A DNA stretch of 64,000 bases. Source: Winogradskya consettensis. GTDB lineage: Bacteria > Actinomycetota > Actinomycetes > Mycobacteriales > Micromonosporaceae. The notes under the pieces are model-generated. The model made no database searches and was not told the DNA's origin. It worked only from the letters and a program-made list of their open reading frames with translations. The position numbers were made by a program, and so were the translations under genes. The number at the start of each line of letters is the position of its first letter. Position 1 is the stretch's first letter. This document shows, piece after piece, positions 50,269 to 59,279 of the stretch. The stretch is taken from contig NZ_BOQP01000011.1 in the NCBI RefSeq assembly GCF_018332715.1, positions 310,001-374,000 of the forward strand, given 5' to 3'.

Positions 50269-51593
50269 CGTCCCCAAGCAGCCGGCGTCAGGGCTTACGT
50301 CCTGACTCCGGTGCCCGACCCGGTTCCCTGCCTTCCCAGCCCACTCCCGGCGTAAGCCGGCGCGCCGCCGAACCTTCGCGGCCGCCGCGCCGGTGAGCCG
50401 GGTTCCATCCGGGAATGCCGGGGACCGGTAGCCGGGGACCCGTCCCGATTTTCCGTGCAGGTGGCTGCTTCCGCACCGGCTCTCCTCTCCGGGCCGGTGG
50501 GGCTGCACGACAGTCGCCGTTGTTCGGAAGGCATCACGTCGGGACATGTGGGTCAGCCGGCTCGAACCGGGTGGGTGCTCGTCACCCGTCCGGACGTTAT
50601 AGCCGTTTCGTCGCTCCATCGCAGTGGACGCGAGCGAACGGCAAAGCCCGGTCGTCGTTCCGCCGGCGACCGGGCCCCCAAGACATTCCGACTGCCGATG
50701 GGCTCGCTGGGGGTGAGCTCGCAGCCCATCGGCTGGTGGACGGGTGCTCGGTGGTCGGCGCCCGTCCGCCCCGCTGTTCCTTCTACCGCGCTCCCGGCCC
50801 GGACGCGATTCCCGCTCCTCGGCGGACCCGTTTTCGGCGGCGGGTCTGCTTCCACGGGGCTCGTATCCGGGTGCGGCACACCCCCGGCGTACACCGGCAT
50901 GCGCCGGCTGCCATCACGCACGACACGGTGCGTGGCGGATGGAGGTGTGTGGCACGGGAGCCGCCGGCTCGTAACGCGCAGGGCACTGTGCGCGGCGGGC
51001 CGGGCGACTCGGACACCCACCGCATCGCGCTCAGCACCGCGCGAGGCGGCGAGGTGCCACCGCGAGGCGCCGGTCCGTTCCGCGCACGGCAATGCGCGTG
51101 GTGGGCGTGAAGGAGGGACAGCGACAGCCGGCCGCCGCCGGACAACCGGGCCTCCGGCGGCGGCCGGTCCCCAGTGGGTTCACGGGGACCGGAGGCAGGT
51201 AACAGGACCACACCGCTGAACCCGGTGGCATGGGGATCCCCGTCTCCCACTGCCACCGGCCGCGGCGGCCGGCGCCTCAGCAGAGGTGCCGGGCCGCGCG
51301 GCGCGGCGGGTGGGCGCTCAGGTGGTCGGCGTCCACCCGCTTGCGCCCTGCCGTTCCCGTCGGGTCCGCAGCCCGGGGGAGCAGCAGGGGCAGGTCCGTC
51401 CGGCAAGAGAGGCTGTGCAGCCGGACGGGCAGGAAACCCGCCGGCTGCCGGTCCCCGAGCGGGGCCGGCGGCCGGCAAGCGGGCCCGGTGCGCGGCGTTG
51501 ACCACGCACCGGGATCGCCTGCGGCGCGGGTGGGACATCACGGGGAACGGCATCGCGGTACGGCCTGACCGACAGCTCACTAGGGTGGTGCGA
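50269..51593 (+). other. 1.3-kb gene-free, hairpin-rich region upstream of cobD
   Basis: No convincing gene in either direction; the open frames are Arg/Pro/Ala/Gly-rich shadows. It is packed with strong inverted repeats: 50282-50311 (probable ssb terminator, GTCAGG/CCTGAC inside CCGG arms), 50646-50675 (GCCCGGTCG with complement), 50694-50734 region (GCCGATGGGC with complement), 50738-50767, 51128-51167 (perfect 15-bp), 51308-51338 and 51397-51429 (CCGTCCGGC with complement). Two hairpins at 50738 and 51308 share the loop TC(A)GGTGGTCG although their stems differ in compensating ways. Just after the last one, 51428-51442 reads GGCAGGAAACCCGCC, one base from the B12-box consensus. I could not fit a complete cobalamin riboswitch, so the region is listed as a candidate structured RNA. 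Confidence 0.6.
51128..51167 (+). terminator. Perfect 15-bp GC hairpin in the cobD leader
   Basis: The arms at 51128-51142 and 51153-51167 are perfect complements (CCGGCCGCCGCCGGA) with a 10-base loop. It could end a short upstream transcript or act as an attenuator for the cob genes. Confidence 0.7.
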
Positions 51594-52616
51594 ATGGGAA
51601 AGAGTGGGGTGGTCGCGGATGCTGCCGGGATCGTCGCCGGGTACGCCTTGGACGCGGTTCTCGGCGATCCCCGGCGGTTTCACCCGGTGGCCGGGTTCGG
51701 GCGGGCCGCCGGAGCTCTCGAACGGCGGATCTACAGGCCCGGGAGGCTGGCCGGAGCGGTGTTCACGGGAGTCGCGGTGGGGGTTCCGGTCATCGCCGGC
51801 GTTGCGCTCGCGGTGGGGACGCGGCGGTGGCCGATCGCCCGGGGTGTTCTGATGGCCGGTGCTACCTGGACCGTGCTGGGCGGGCGGACTCTGCGCCGGG
51901 AATCCGTGATCATGGCGGGGCACCTCGAGCGGGCGGATCTCGCTGAGGCCCGGGGGAGGCTCAACCATCTGTGCGGGCGTGATCCGTCGCAACTCGACGA
52001 GGCCGAGCTGGCTCGGGCGACCGTGGAGTCCGTCGCCGAGAACACCTCGGACGCCGTGGTGGCACCGCTGTTCTGGGGCGGGATCGCCGGGTTGCCGGGG
52101 CTGCTCGGATATCGGGCCGTGAACACCCTCGACGCCATGGTCGGGCATCGATCGCCGCGCTACGAGCGGTTCGGGACGGCGTCCGCCCGGCTCGACGACG
52201 CGCTGAACCTCGTACCTTCGAGGCTTACGGGGTTGCTCACCATCGCTGCCGCGCCGCTGGCCGGTGGTAGCCAGGGGGAGGCACTCCGGGTGTGGCGTCG
52301 GGACCGCAACGATCATCCGAGCCCGAATTCGGGGCAGTGTGAGTCCGCTATGGCGGGGGCGCTCGGGGTGCGGCTCGGGGGGCGGAATGTCTACTTCGGG
52401 CGTACGGAGACCAGGCCCTTCCTGGGCGACGGACCCCGGCCTTCCGTGCCGCATCTGCGTAGCGCGGCCCGGCTGTCCGGCGCCGTCGGGCTCGCAGCCG
52501 CGGTGATCGGCGCAGGCCTGGCCCTGGCTCGCGCAGCCGGATCGCAGCGCTTCCGCGGAGCCCGTGCCGCGCTGACCCGCGTCGGTGGGCCGGCGCGATC
52601 GAGGAGGAGCGCATGA
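51594..52616 (+). CDS. cobD: Adenosylcobinamide-phosphate synthase CobD/CbiB
   Basis: Membrane enzyme adding aminopropanol phosphate (or its threonine phosphate form) to adenosylcobyric acid. The 340-aa sequence begins [27 protein letters not shown], the CbiB signature, and has [70 protein letters not shown] and [23 protein letters not shown]. Four to five membrane helices are expected. I chose ATG 51594 ([17 protein letters not shown]). Its stop overlaps the cobQ start by 4 bases. The long leader upstream may carry cobalamin-dependent control. Confidence 0.93.
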   Translation: MGKSGVVADAAGIVAGYALDAVLGDPRRFHPVAGFGRAAGALERRIYRPGRLAGAVFTGVAVGVPVIAGVALAVGTRRWPIARGVLMAGATWTVLGGRTLRRESVIMAGHLERADLAEARGRLNHLCGRDPSQLDEAELARATVESVAENTSDAVVAPLFWGGIAGLPGLLGYRAVNTLDAMVGHRSPRYERFGTASARLDDALNLVPSRLTGLLTIAAAPLAGGSQGEALRVWRRDRNDHPSPNSGQCESAMAGALGVRLGGRNVYFGRTETRPFLGDGPRPSVPHLRSAARLSGAVGLAAAVIGAGLALARAAGSQRFRGARAALTRVGGPARSRRSA

Positions 52617-54226
52617 GCGGGGGACTGCTGGTCGCGGGGACCACTTCCGATGCCGGGAAGAGTGTGCTCACCGCGGGGATCTGTCGCTGGCTGTATCGCC
52701 GGGGTGTCAAGGTCGCGCCGTTCAAGGCGCAGAACATGTCGAACAACTCCGTCGTCGTTGTCGGTCCGGACGGGCGTGGCGGCGAGATCGGACGGGCGCA
52801 GGCGATGCAGGCGGCCGCGTGCGGCATCGCACCGGACATCCGGTTCAACCCGGTGCTGCTCAAGCCCGGAAGCGACTACTCCAGCCAGGTTGTGCTGCTG
52901 GGCGAGGCCATCGACACGGTCACGGCGGGTAACTACCGTTCGTTGCGGCCGCGGCTCGCCGAGACGGCGTTCGCGACGCTGGCCGAGCTACGGGGCGAGT
53001 ACGACGCCGTGATCTGTGAGGGAGCGGGTAGTCCCGCGGAGATCAATCTGCGCGACGGGGACTTCGTCAACATGGGGCTCGCGCGGAATGCGGGGCTGCC
53101 CGCGATCGTCGTCGGTGACATCGATCGCGGTGGGGTCTTCGCGGCGCTGTTCGGGACGGTCGCCCTGCTCAGCCCCGAGGACCAGGCGCTGGTCAGCGGT
53201 TTTGTCATCAACAAGTTCCGCGGGGACCTGGGACTGCTCCGGCCCGGGCTGGACATGATCACCGGCGCTACCGGGCGGCCGGTGCACGGTGTTCTTCCGT
53301 TCAATGCCGACGTTCAGGTGGACGGGGAGGACTCCCTCGCGTACGGGCAGCTGCTCGGGCGTCCGGGGTCGCCGCGGGGCACGGAATGGCTGCGGGTCGC
53401 CGTGATCCGGCTGCCCCGGATCTCGAACGCCACCGACGCCGAGGCACTCGCGTCGGAGCCCGGCGTGCAGGTGCGGCTCACGATCGAGCCGGCCGAGGTC
53501 GCCGATGCCGACCTGGTCGTCCTTCCCGGCTCCAAAGCCACCGTCAGCGACCTGGCCTGGCTGCGCGAGACCGGCCTCGCCGACGCGATCCGCGTGCACG
53601 CCGCGGCGGGGAAACCGCTGGTCGGCATCTGCGGCGGCTTCCAGATGCTCGCCGAAACGATCAACGACGAGGTGGAGAGCCGGCGCGGCGTCGTACCCGG
53701 GCTGGGTCTCCTGCCCGTCGAGGTCACCTTTGGTGCGCGCAAGACGCTCGCCCGGTCGCAGGGTGCGGCATGGGGGCAGGTCCCGGTCAGCGGATACGAG
53801 ATCCATCACGGGTACGTCTCCGGCGGCGCCCCGGAGCCGATGCTGCGCTACTCCGACGGCACTCCCGAGGGGGCGGTGGTCGGGGCCGTCTGTGGCACGC
53901 ACTGGCACGGCGCCTTCGAGTCGGACGAGTTCCGGCGCAGGTTCCTCACCGACGCCGCGCGGCAGGCGGGCCGGGCCGGGTTCGTGGTCGCGCCGGACAC
54001 CCGGTTCGCCGCGGTTCGGGAGCTGGCCCTCGACACACTCGGCGACCTGGTCGAGGAGCACCTGGACACCGACGCGCTGTGGCGGCTCATCGAGTCCGGC
54101 CCCACCCCGGGCCTCCCATTCATCCCGCCCGGAGCGCCGGGTGCAGTTGCACCGACGACCAGCGCGCCGGGTGCAGCTGCACCGACGACCAGCGGGTCCG
54201 GAGGCCAGGGTGCCGACGTTCGCTGA
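52613..54226 (+). CDS. cobQ: Cobyric acid synthase CobQ
   Basis: Glutamine-dependent amidation of four carboxyl groups of adenosylcobyrinic acid a,c-diamide. The 537-aa protein has the N-terminal dethiobiotin-synthase-like ATP domain ([42 protein letters not shown]) and a C-terminal class I glutaminase domain with [13 protein letters not shown] (Cys near 340) and [10 protein letters not shown] (His near 432). The C-terminal extension [21 protein letters not shown] comes from a 30-bp tandem duplication (54134-54193). It overlaps cobD by 4 bases and the kinase gene by 17 bases, so all three are one operon. Confidence 0.95.
   Translation: MSGGLLVAGTTSDAGKSVLTAGICRWLYRRGVKVAPFKAQNMSNNSVVVVGPDGRGGEIGRAQAMQAAACGIAPDIRFNPVLLKPGSDYSSQVVLLGEAIDTVTAGNYRSLRPRLAETAFATLAELRGEYDAVICEGAGSPAEINLRDGDFVNMGLARNAGLPAIVVGDIDRGGVFAALFGTVALLSPEDQALVSGFVINKFRGDLGLLRPGLDMITGATGRPVHGVLPFNADVQVDGEDSLAYGQLLGRPGSPRGTEWLRVAVIRLPRISNATDAEALASEPGVQVRLTIEPAEVADADLVVLPGSKATVSDLAWLRETGLADAIRVHAAAGKPLVGICGGFQMLAETINDEVESRRGVVPGLGLLPVEVTFGARKTLARSQGAAWGQVPVSGYEIHHGYVSGGAPEPMLRYSDGTPEGAVVGAVCGTHWHGAFESDEFRRRFLTDAARQAGRAGFVVAPDTRFAAVRELALDTLGDLVEEHLDTDALWRLIESGPTPGLPFIPPGAPGAVAPTTSAPGAAAPTTSGSGGQGADVR
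54134..54193 (+). repeat. 30-bp tandem duplication at the end of cobQ
   Basis: Two copies of a 30-bp unit (core GGGTGCAGTTGCACCGACG, then GGGTGCAGCTGCACCGACG) add ten extra residues to CobQ. The core GGTGCAGTTGCACC is a palindrome. Confidence 0.9.
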
Positions 54227-54794
54227 TCTTGCCGCGCGGGTTCTGGGCACGGAGCCACGGCTGGGGCCCGTGCGCCTGATCGCGATCGACGGGCCGAGTG
54301 GCGCGGGTAAGAGCAGCTTCGCGGGTCGGCTCGCCAAGGCTGCCGGCCTGCCCGTGGTCCATACCGACGATCTGCTCGACGGCTGGGATGACCAGTTCAC
54401 CTTCTGGTCGCGGCTCGAGGCGCAGGTGCTCGGCCCCCTTCGCCGCGGGCAGCCCGGGACCTATCAGAGGTATTTGTGGCACCGGGGGAGGTTCGGGGGC
54501 GTGCCGGTGACCGTTGAGCCTGCTGTGGGCGTACTTCTGGAAGGGTCTACTTCTGCGCGGCGCGTGATCAGGCCGGAGCTTTCGTTTTCGATCTTTGTTG
54601 ATGCGCCGGGTGACGTTCGGTGGCGACGGGTCGTGGAACGCGATGGCGGAGGCGATGTTGCCTTCCAGCAGTACCTTGAGCGCTGGCACGCCGCCGAGCA
54701 GGAGCACTTCGCCCTGGAGGCGACTGCGGCGCACGTTGATCTGATGGTCGACGGTGCTGCGGAAAACTCCGGCGAGGAGTACGAAAGGTTGTAG
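54210..54794 (+). CDS. Uridine-kinase-like P-loop kinase
   Basis: A 194-aa P-loop kinase. [39 protein letters not shown] has the Walker A motif and the substrate-binding DDxxDGW of uridine kinase-like proteins. [40 protein letters not shown] provides the later core strands and LID Arg residues. Members are often encoded beside cobalamin genes. The start is GTG 54210 with GGAGG at 54200-54204, which overlaps the end of cobQ; the upstream open frame is a shadow of cobQ. The substrate is unknown, and it may function in nucleotide salvage or in the cobalamin lower-ligand path. Confidence 0.85.
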   Translation: MPTFADLAARVLGTEPRLGPVRLIAIDGPSGAGKSSFAGRLAKAAGLPVVHTDDLLDGWDDQFTFWSRLEAQVLGPLRRGQPGTYQRYLWHRGRFGGVPVTVEPAVGVLLEGSTSARRVIRPELSFSIFVDAPGDVRWRRVVERDGGGDVAFQQYLERWHAAEQEHFALEATAAHVDLMVDGAAENSGEEYERL

Positions 54795-54853
54795 GCGACG
54801 GGCCTGCCATGGGCCACGATCAGCTGTGTGAGCAGCGGGAACGGGGACGGACG

Positions 54854-55915
54854 ATGACGACCGACGACGACACCCGGCCGGCGCGGCGACGCGTCACGTT
54901 GACCGGCATCAGCTCGCGGGCCTGGGAGCATCCCGCCGACCGGGGTGCGCTGACCGCGCTCCGGGAGCTGCGCGGCTTCGATGACGTGGTGAAAGCGTTC
55001 TTCGGCATGTGGAATGAGCGGGGGTTCCGCCTGCAGTACCTTGCCGGCTCGATCCGCGTTGATCACCGGCAGTATCCGCGGGTCTACCAGCGCTTCACCG
55101 AGGCGGCTGCGACGCTGGACGTGGCCGAGCTGCCCGAGCTCTATGTGACCCAGAGCCCAGTTATCAACGGGCAGGCGATCGGGCTCGACAAGCCGTTCAT
55201 CGTGGTGACAACCGCTGCCGTGGAGAAGCTCGAGGATGACGAGCTGCGCGCGCTGCTCGGCCACGAGATCGGGCATGTGCGCAGCGGGCACGCCGTCTAC
55301 AAGACGATCATGATGATTCTCACCCGGTGGGCCACGAACCTGAGCTGGCTGCCGGTCGGGGCGATCGCGCTGCGCGGGATCATCGGCGCGATGCTGGAGT
55401 GGTGGCGCAAGGCCGAGCTGTCCGCCGACCGCGCCGGGCTGCTCGCCGGTCAGGATCCGGCGGCCTCGACCCGGCTGCTCATGAAGCTGGCCGGTGGTGG
55501 CGACCTCTCGCAGATCGACACGGCCGCGTTCCTCGAGCAGGCCGCCGAGTACGAGAGCGGCGGTGACCTTCGTGACAGCATCCACAAGTTCGGCATGACC
55601 GCGTGGAGCACCCACCCGGTGCCCGTCGCCCGCGCCTCCGAGCTGCGCAAATGGGTCGACTCGGGGGAGTATGCCAGGATTCTCGGCGGCGACTACCCGC
55701 GGCGTGACTCCGACGGCGACGCGTCGGTGACCGAGGACGTCAAGGCGGCTGCCGACTCCTACCGTGAGACGTTCAACAGCTCGCAGGACCCGCTCGTCGG
55801 GCTGCTGCGCAAGCTCGGCGACGGTGCCAACGACCTGGCCGGATCGGCAGCGCGCGGGGCTCGTGACTGGGCTTCCAACGCGGGCCGGCGTCGCGATCAG
55901 GATCCTCCCGCCTGA
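54854..55915 (+). CDS. M48 family metallopeptidase
   Basis: A 353-aa zinc peptidase of the Ste24/HtpX group. The zinc-binding ALLGHEIGHVRSGHAVYKTIM motif is near residue 140, and the third ligand is in WWRKAELSADRAGLL. One or two hydrophobic segments follow (MMILTRWATNLSWLPVGAIALRGIIGAML), so it is probably membrane-associated. The C-terminal 120 residues are specific (STHPVPVARASELRKWVDSGEY..., DPLVGLLRKLGDGANDLAGS). I chose ATG 54854 (MTTDDDTRPARRRVTLTG) after GGGGACGG. The hairpin at 55941-55972 follows its stop. Confidence 0.88.
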   Translation: MTTDDDTRPARRRVTLTGISSRAWEHPADRGALTALRELRGFDDVVKAFFGMWNERGFRLQYLAGSIRVDHRQYPRVYQRFTEAAATLDVAELPELYVTQSPVINGQAIGLDKPFIVVTTAAVEKLEDDELRALLGHEIGHVRSGHAVYKTIMMILTRWATNLSWLPVGAIALRGIIGAMLEWWRKAELSADRAGLLAGQDPAASTRLLMKLAGGGDLSQIDTAAFLEQAAEYESGGDLRDSIHKFGMTAWSTHPVPVARASELRKWVDSGEYARILGGDYPRRDSDGDASVTEDVKAAADSYRETFNSSQDPLVGLLRKLGDGANDLAGSAARGARDWASNAGRRRDQDPPA

Positions 55916-55940
55916 GTTGTCCACAGGCCTTGAACTGACT

Positions 55941-55972
55941 CGATCCTAGGCCTGGCGAGAGGCCTAGGATCG
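55941..55972 (+). promoter_or_regulatory. Perfect 13-bp hairpin directly before the M20 peptidase start
   Basis: The arms at 55941-55953 and 55960-55972 are perfect complements (CGATCCTAGGCCT) around GGCGAG, ending 4 bases before the ATG at 55977. The Shine-Dalgarno-like GAGAGG lies in the loop and 3' arm, so the structure could hide the ribosome-binding site, terminate upstream transcripts, or be an operator. Confidence 0.75.
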
Positions 55973-55976
55973 GCTC

Positions 55977-57326
55977 ATGACCCTCACAGAAGACGAACTG
56001 CGCTCCGCCGTCGAGCGGGAACTGCCCGGCGTCCGCGCCGACCTCGAACGACTCGTCCGCATCCCGGGGATCGCGTTCGAGGGCTTCGACCACTCCCACG
56101 TGGAGCGGTCCGCGGAGGCGGTGGCGGAGCTGTTGCGCGGCTGCGGGCTCGAGGTGCAGATCGTCCGGGGTTCGGGCCAGCCGGCGGTCATCGGTCACAA
56201 GCCGGCACCCGCCGGAGCACCCACCGTTCTTCTCTACGCGCACCACGACGTTCAGCCCGCCGGTGACCCCTCGCTCTGGGAGGGCGACCCGTTCGAGCCT
56301 GTCGAGCGTGACGGGCGGCTCTACGCCCGTGGCGCCGCTGACGACAAAGCCGGTGTGATGGCGCACGTCGCCGCGCTGCGCGCTTTCGGTGACGCGCTGC
56401 CCGTCGGGGTCGTGGTGTTCGTCGAGGGCGAGGAGGAGTATGGCTCCGAGTCCCTCGACGAGCTGCTCGCCACGCACAAGGAGCTGCTGCGCTCCGACGT
56501 GATCGTGATCGCGGACTCCGGCAACTGGGACATCGGGGTGCCGGCCCTCACCACATCGCTGCGGGGCCTGGTCAACTGCTTCGTCGAGGTCAGCACTCTG
56601 AAGAGCGCCGTGCACAGCGGCATGTTCGGCGGTGCGGTGCCCGATGCCCTGACTGTGCTCGCCCGCCTCATCACCACGCTGCACGACGACAGCGGGGACG
56701 TGGCCATCGACGGTCTGGTCGGTCGCGAGGGCGCCTCGGTCGACTACCCGGAAGACCGCTTCCGGCACGAGGCCGGCGTGCTCGACGGGGTCAAGCTCAT
56801 CGGCGGGGGCCGGCTCACCGACCGTATCTGGACCAAGCCGTCCGTCTCGGTGCTCGGCATCGACGCCCCGGCGACCGGCGGGGCGCCCAACGCGCTCGTC
56901 CCCAAGGCGAAAGCCAAACTCAGCGTGCGGCTCGCGCCCGGTGACGATCCCGACTCGGCCTACGCGGCGATCCGCGCACACCTGGAGAAATACGTGCCGT
57001 GGGGCGCCGCGGTCGAGGTGACGCTGGAGAGCCTCGGGGCGCCCTGCGTGATCGACGCGACCGGCCCGGCATACGACGCGGCCCGCTCGGCGTTCGCGAC
57101 GGCCTGGGACGGAACGGCCCCGGTCGACATGGGAGTGGGCGGCTCGATCCCGTTCATCGCGACGTTCCAGGAGATGTTCCCGCAGGCGGCGATCCTCGTG
57201 ACCGGCGTGGAAGACCCGTTCTCCGCCGCCCACGGGCCCAACGAGAGCCTGCACCTCGGCGAGTTCGCCCGGGTCTGCCTCGCCGAGGCACTGCTCCTGC
57301 GCAACGTGGCCGGGCTGGGCGAGTGA
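55977..57326 (+). CDS. M20 family dipeptidase
   Basis: A 449-aa di-zinc peptidase of the M20/carnosinase-like group. VLLYAHHDVQPAG holds the first metal-binding His and the Asp, DGRLYARGAADDKAGVMAHVAALRAF the bridging Asp, VVVFVEGEEEYGSESL the catalytic Glu and metal Glu, and SGNWDIGVPAL the following metal Asp. The last metal His is in AHGPNES. The dimerisation domain is inserted as usual. It cleaves dipeptides or N-acyl amino acids in the cytoplasm. It begins directly after a 13-bp hairpin and ends one base before the monooxygenase gene. Confidence 0.92.
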   Translation: MTLTEDELRSAVERELPGVRADLERLVRIPGIAFEGFDHSHVERSAEAVAELLRGCGLEVQIVRGSGQPAVIGHKPAPAGAPTVLLYAHHDVQPAGDPSLWEGDPFEPVERDGRLYARGAADDKAGVMAHVAALRAFGDALPVGVVVFVEGEEEYGSESLDELLATHKELLRSDVIVIADSGNWDIGVPALTTSLRGLVNCFVEVSTLKSAVHSGMFGGAVPDALTVLARLITTLHDDSGDVAIDGLVGREGASVDYPEDRFRHEAGVLDGVKLIGGGRLTDRIWTKPSVSVLGIDAPATGGAPNALVPKAKAKLSVRLAPGDDPDSAYAAIRAHLEKYVPWGAAVEVTLESLGAPCVIDATGPAYDAARSAFATAWDGTAPVDMGVGGSIPFIATFQEMFPQAAILVTGVEDPFSAAHGPNESLHLGEFARVCLAEALLLRNVAGLGE

Positions 57327-57327
57327 C

Positions 57328-58836
57328 ATGACCGACACGGACCTCGACTGCGACGTTCTGGTCACCGGCGCCGGCCCCACCGGGCTGATGCTGGCCAACT
57401 GGCTGCTCAAACTCGGGGTCCGGGTCGTCATCGCGGACGGCAAGCCGGGCCCGACCCGTGAGTCCCGCGCGCTGATCGTGCAGGCTCGCAGCATCGAGAT
57501 CTACGACCAGCTCGGTATCGCCGACCGGGTGCTCGGCGCCGCACACCGTGCCGAGGCGCTGGCACCGGGCTTCGGCAGCCGGGTCTTCGGGCGGATCCCG
57601 CTGGGCGCGCTGGGGGAGGGGCTCACCGCGTACCCATGGATCGAGGTCCTGGAGCAGAGCCGCAACGAAGAGATCCTGCACGACAATCTCCTGGCCCTCG
57701 GCGGTTCCGTCCGATGGGGTGAGGAGGTCACCTCGATCTCCCCGGCGGACGGCGGAGTCACCGCGGTTGTCGGCGGCCGGACGGTCACGGCCCGGTTCTG
57801 CGTCGGCGCGGACGGCGCCAACTCGATCGTCCGCAGATCGCGCGACATCGCCTTCGAAGGCGTCACCAACCCGCACCTGTTCTACGTCATCGACGCGACC
57901 GGCGTGGCCGGCCTGGTCAACGACGCGATCAACGTCCGCCCCGGCACCGATGACTTCCTGCTCGGCTTCCCGATGAACGGCCCCGGCAACTGGCGCCTCA
58001 TCGGCCTGGTCCGCGACAACGACGGCGACGGCAAGGTCACCGAGGACGACGCCCGCGCCCGCATCCGCCGCGACTTCGCCGTCACCTACTCGGCCACCCG
58101 CTGGTTCGCGACCTACCGCGTCCACCACCGGGTGGCGGCGGCCTTCCGCGACGGCCCGTTCTTCCTCGCCGGCGACGCCGCCCACGTCCACTCCCCGGTC
58201 GGCGGCCAGGGCATGAACACCGGCCTCCAGGACGCCCACAACCTCGCCTGCAAACTCGCCGACGTCATCCACGGCCGCGCCGCCGACGCCTGGCTCGACC
58301 GCTACGAAGCCGAGCGCCGCCCCGTCGCCCGCACCCTGGTATCCACCACGGACCGCATCTTCGGCCTGATCACCTCCCAGCGCCGTCCCGTCCGCATCCT
58401 GCGCCGCGCCCTCGTCCCGCTGCTCGCCCCACTCGGCGTGCGCATCCTGCCGGGCACAGCGGGCGGCCCGCGCCTCTTCCAGTACGTCGCCCAGATCCGC
58501 ATCCGATACCCGATGCTCCCCGGCGAACCCCGCGACCCGGTAGTCGGCCGTCGCCTGCCCTGGACCGGCGACAATTTCACCGCACTCCGCGCAACGCACT
58601 GGCAGATCCATGCTTACGGACCGGCCAGCCCACCGCCTGACCTCACCCTGCCGTTCCACACTTTCCCCGCGGCGCCGCACACGCCATTGCGTCCTGACCT
58701 GCTCTATCTCGTACGCCCCGACGGGTTCGTCGCCTCCGCGGCGTCACCGGCGGAGGCTTCAGACACCTTCCGGCGCGCTCTCCCACCTGGCTGGCGAGAG
58801 CCGGGCCGCTATGAACCGGGCGCGGAGGCCATTTGA
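57328..58836 (+). CDS. FAD-dependent aromatic hydroxylase-like monooxygenase
   Basis: A 502-aa flavoprotein monooxygenase of the PheA/TfdB (UbiH-related) type. The FAD motif CDVLVTGAGPTGLMLANWLLKLGVRVVIADGKPG is at residues 7-40; RFCVGADGANSIVRRS (DG motif) and FFLAGDAAHVHSPVGGQGMNTGLQDAHNLACKLA (GD motif) follow. The C-terminal thioredoxin-like domain is present but shorter (HPL-type: RPDLLYLVRPDGFVASAAS). It hydroxylates aromatic or polyketide substrates with NAD(P)H. It starts one base after the M20 gene and is probably cotranscribed. Confidence 0.92.
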   Translation: MTDTDLDCDVLVTGAGPTGLMLANWLLKLGVRVVIADGKPGPTRESRALIVQARSIEIYDQLGIADRVLGAAHRAEALAPGFGSRVFGRIPLGALGEGLTAYPWIEVLEQSRNEEILHDNLLALGGSVRWGEEVTSISPADGGVTAVVGGRTVTARFCVGADGANSIVRRSRDIAFEGVTNPHLFYVIDATGVAGLVNDAINVRPGTDDFLLGFPMNGPGNWRLIGLVRDNDGDGKVTEDDARARIRRDFAVTYSATRWFATYRVHHRVAAAFRDGPFFLAGDAAHVHSPVGGQGMNTGLQDAHNLACKLADVIHGRAADAWLDRYEAERRPVARTLVSTTDRIFGLITSQRRPVRILRRALVPLLAPLGVRILPGTAGGPRLFQYVAQIRIRYPMLPGEPRDPVVGRRLPWTGDNFTALRATHWQIHAYGPASPPPDLTLPFHTFPAAPHTPLRPDLLYLVRPDGFVASAASPAEASDTFRRALPPGWREPGRYEPGAEAI

Positions 58837-59267
58837 ATCGCGCCGGGGGAGCGGGGTTCGCCTGACGACAAAGGAACGCGCGAGGCGCTCGACATGACCG
58901 ACGACGACGTGGGCCGGGGCCGGCCGGCTTCATCACCCGGCGTGGGGCGTGCTGGCTTTGTCGCTTGCATGGGGCGTGCGCTGCATTGCGGTGCATGTGG
59001 GCGTGCTGGCTTACTGCGGCGATGGGGGCGTGCCGGCTGCATTGCGGTGCATGTGGGCGTGCTGACTTGCTGCCGTGCATGGGGGCGGGCCGGCTTTGCT
59101 GCCATGCGTGAGGGCGGGCCGGCTTTACTGCCGTGCGTGAGGCGCTGGGGGAGTCGACCACGGACCTGTTCGGGAGTGGTCGCTGTGGTGAAGTTCGCAG
59201 GTGCGGTCTTGATTTCTGCGGCGAGTCGGGGGCTGCAACCGGTGGTGGATCCTGTTAGGATTCGAAC
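58837..59267. other. Gene-free region with a 28-29 bp tandem array
   Basis: No supported gene. Most of it is the array at 58945-59141; the last 60 bases carry the promoter and SOS box of the following small gene. Confidence 0.6.
58945..59141 (+). repeat. 28-29 bp tandem array, about seven units
   Basis: Seven imperfect units with core GGGCGTGCTGGCTT followed by TGCCGTGCATG, period 27-29. On the minus strand the array reads as repeated KPARPHA-like peptides, which I consider an effect of the repeat and not a gene. Confidence 0.85.
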
Positions 59268-59279
59268 ATGAGTTCGAAT
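59256..59279 (+). promoter_or_regulatory. LexA-type SOS box overlapping -10 region and start codon
   Basis: ATTCGAACATGAGTTCGAAT (59260-59279) is a perfect 8-base palindrome around ATGA. It contains TCGAAC-4 bases-GTTCGA, the actinobacterial LexA box consensus. TAGGAT at 59256-59261 is a good -10 hexamer with 6 bases to the ATG at 59268, so the mRNA is probably leaderless and LexA would cover both the promoter and the start codon. Confidence 0.85.

Noticed and set aside
50783..51580. 265-residue open frame on the minus strand in the cobD leader
   Set aside because: Arg/Pro/Ala/Gly-rich with no motif; produced by GC-rich hairpins rather than by coding selection.
51171..51593. Classical cobalamin riboswitch before cobD
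   Set aside because: A near B12-box and a GAACCCGGTG...CCCACTG-like stretch exist, but they are about 180 bases apart and the order and pairing of the canonical core could not be reproduced by eye. Kept only as a candidate structured RNA.
58945..59141. CRISPR array
   Set aside because: Units are directly adjacent and imperfect, there are no unique spacers of constant length, and no cas genes are present. The same holds for the arrays at 14250 and 63901.
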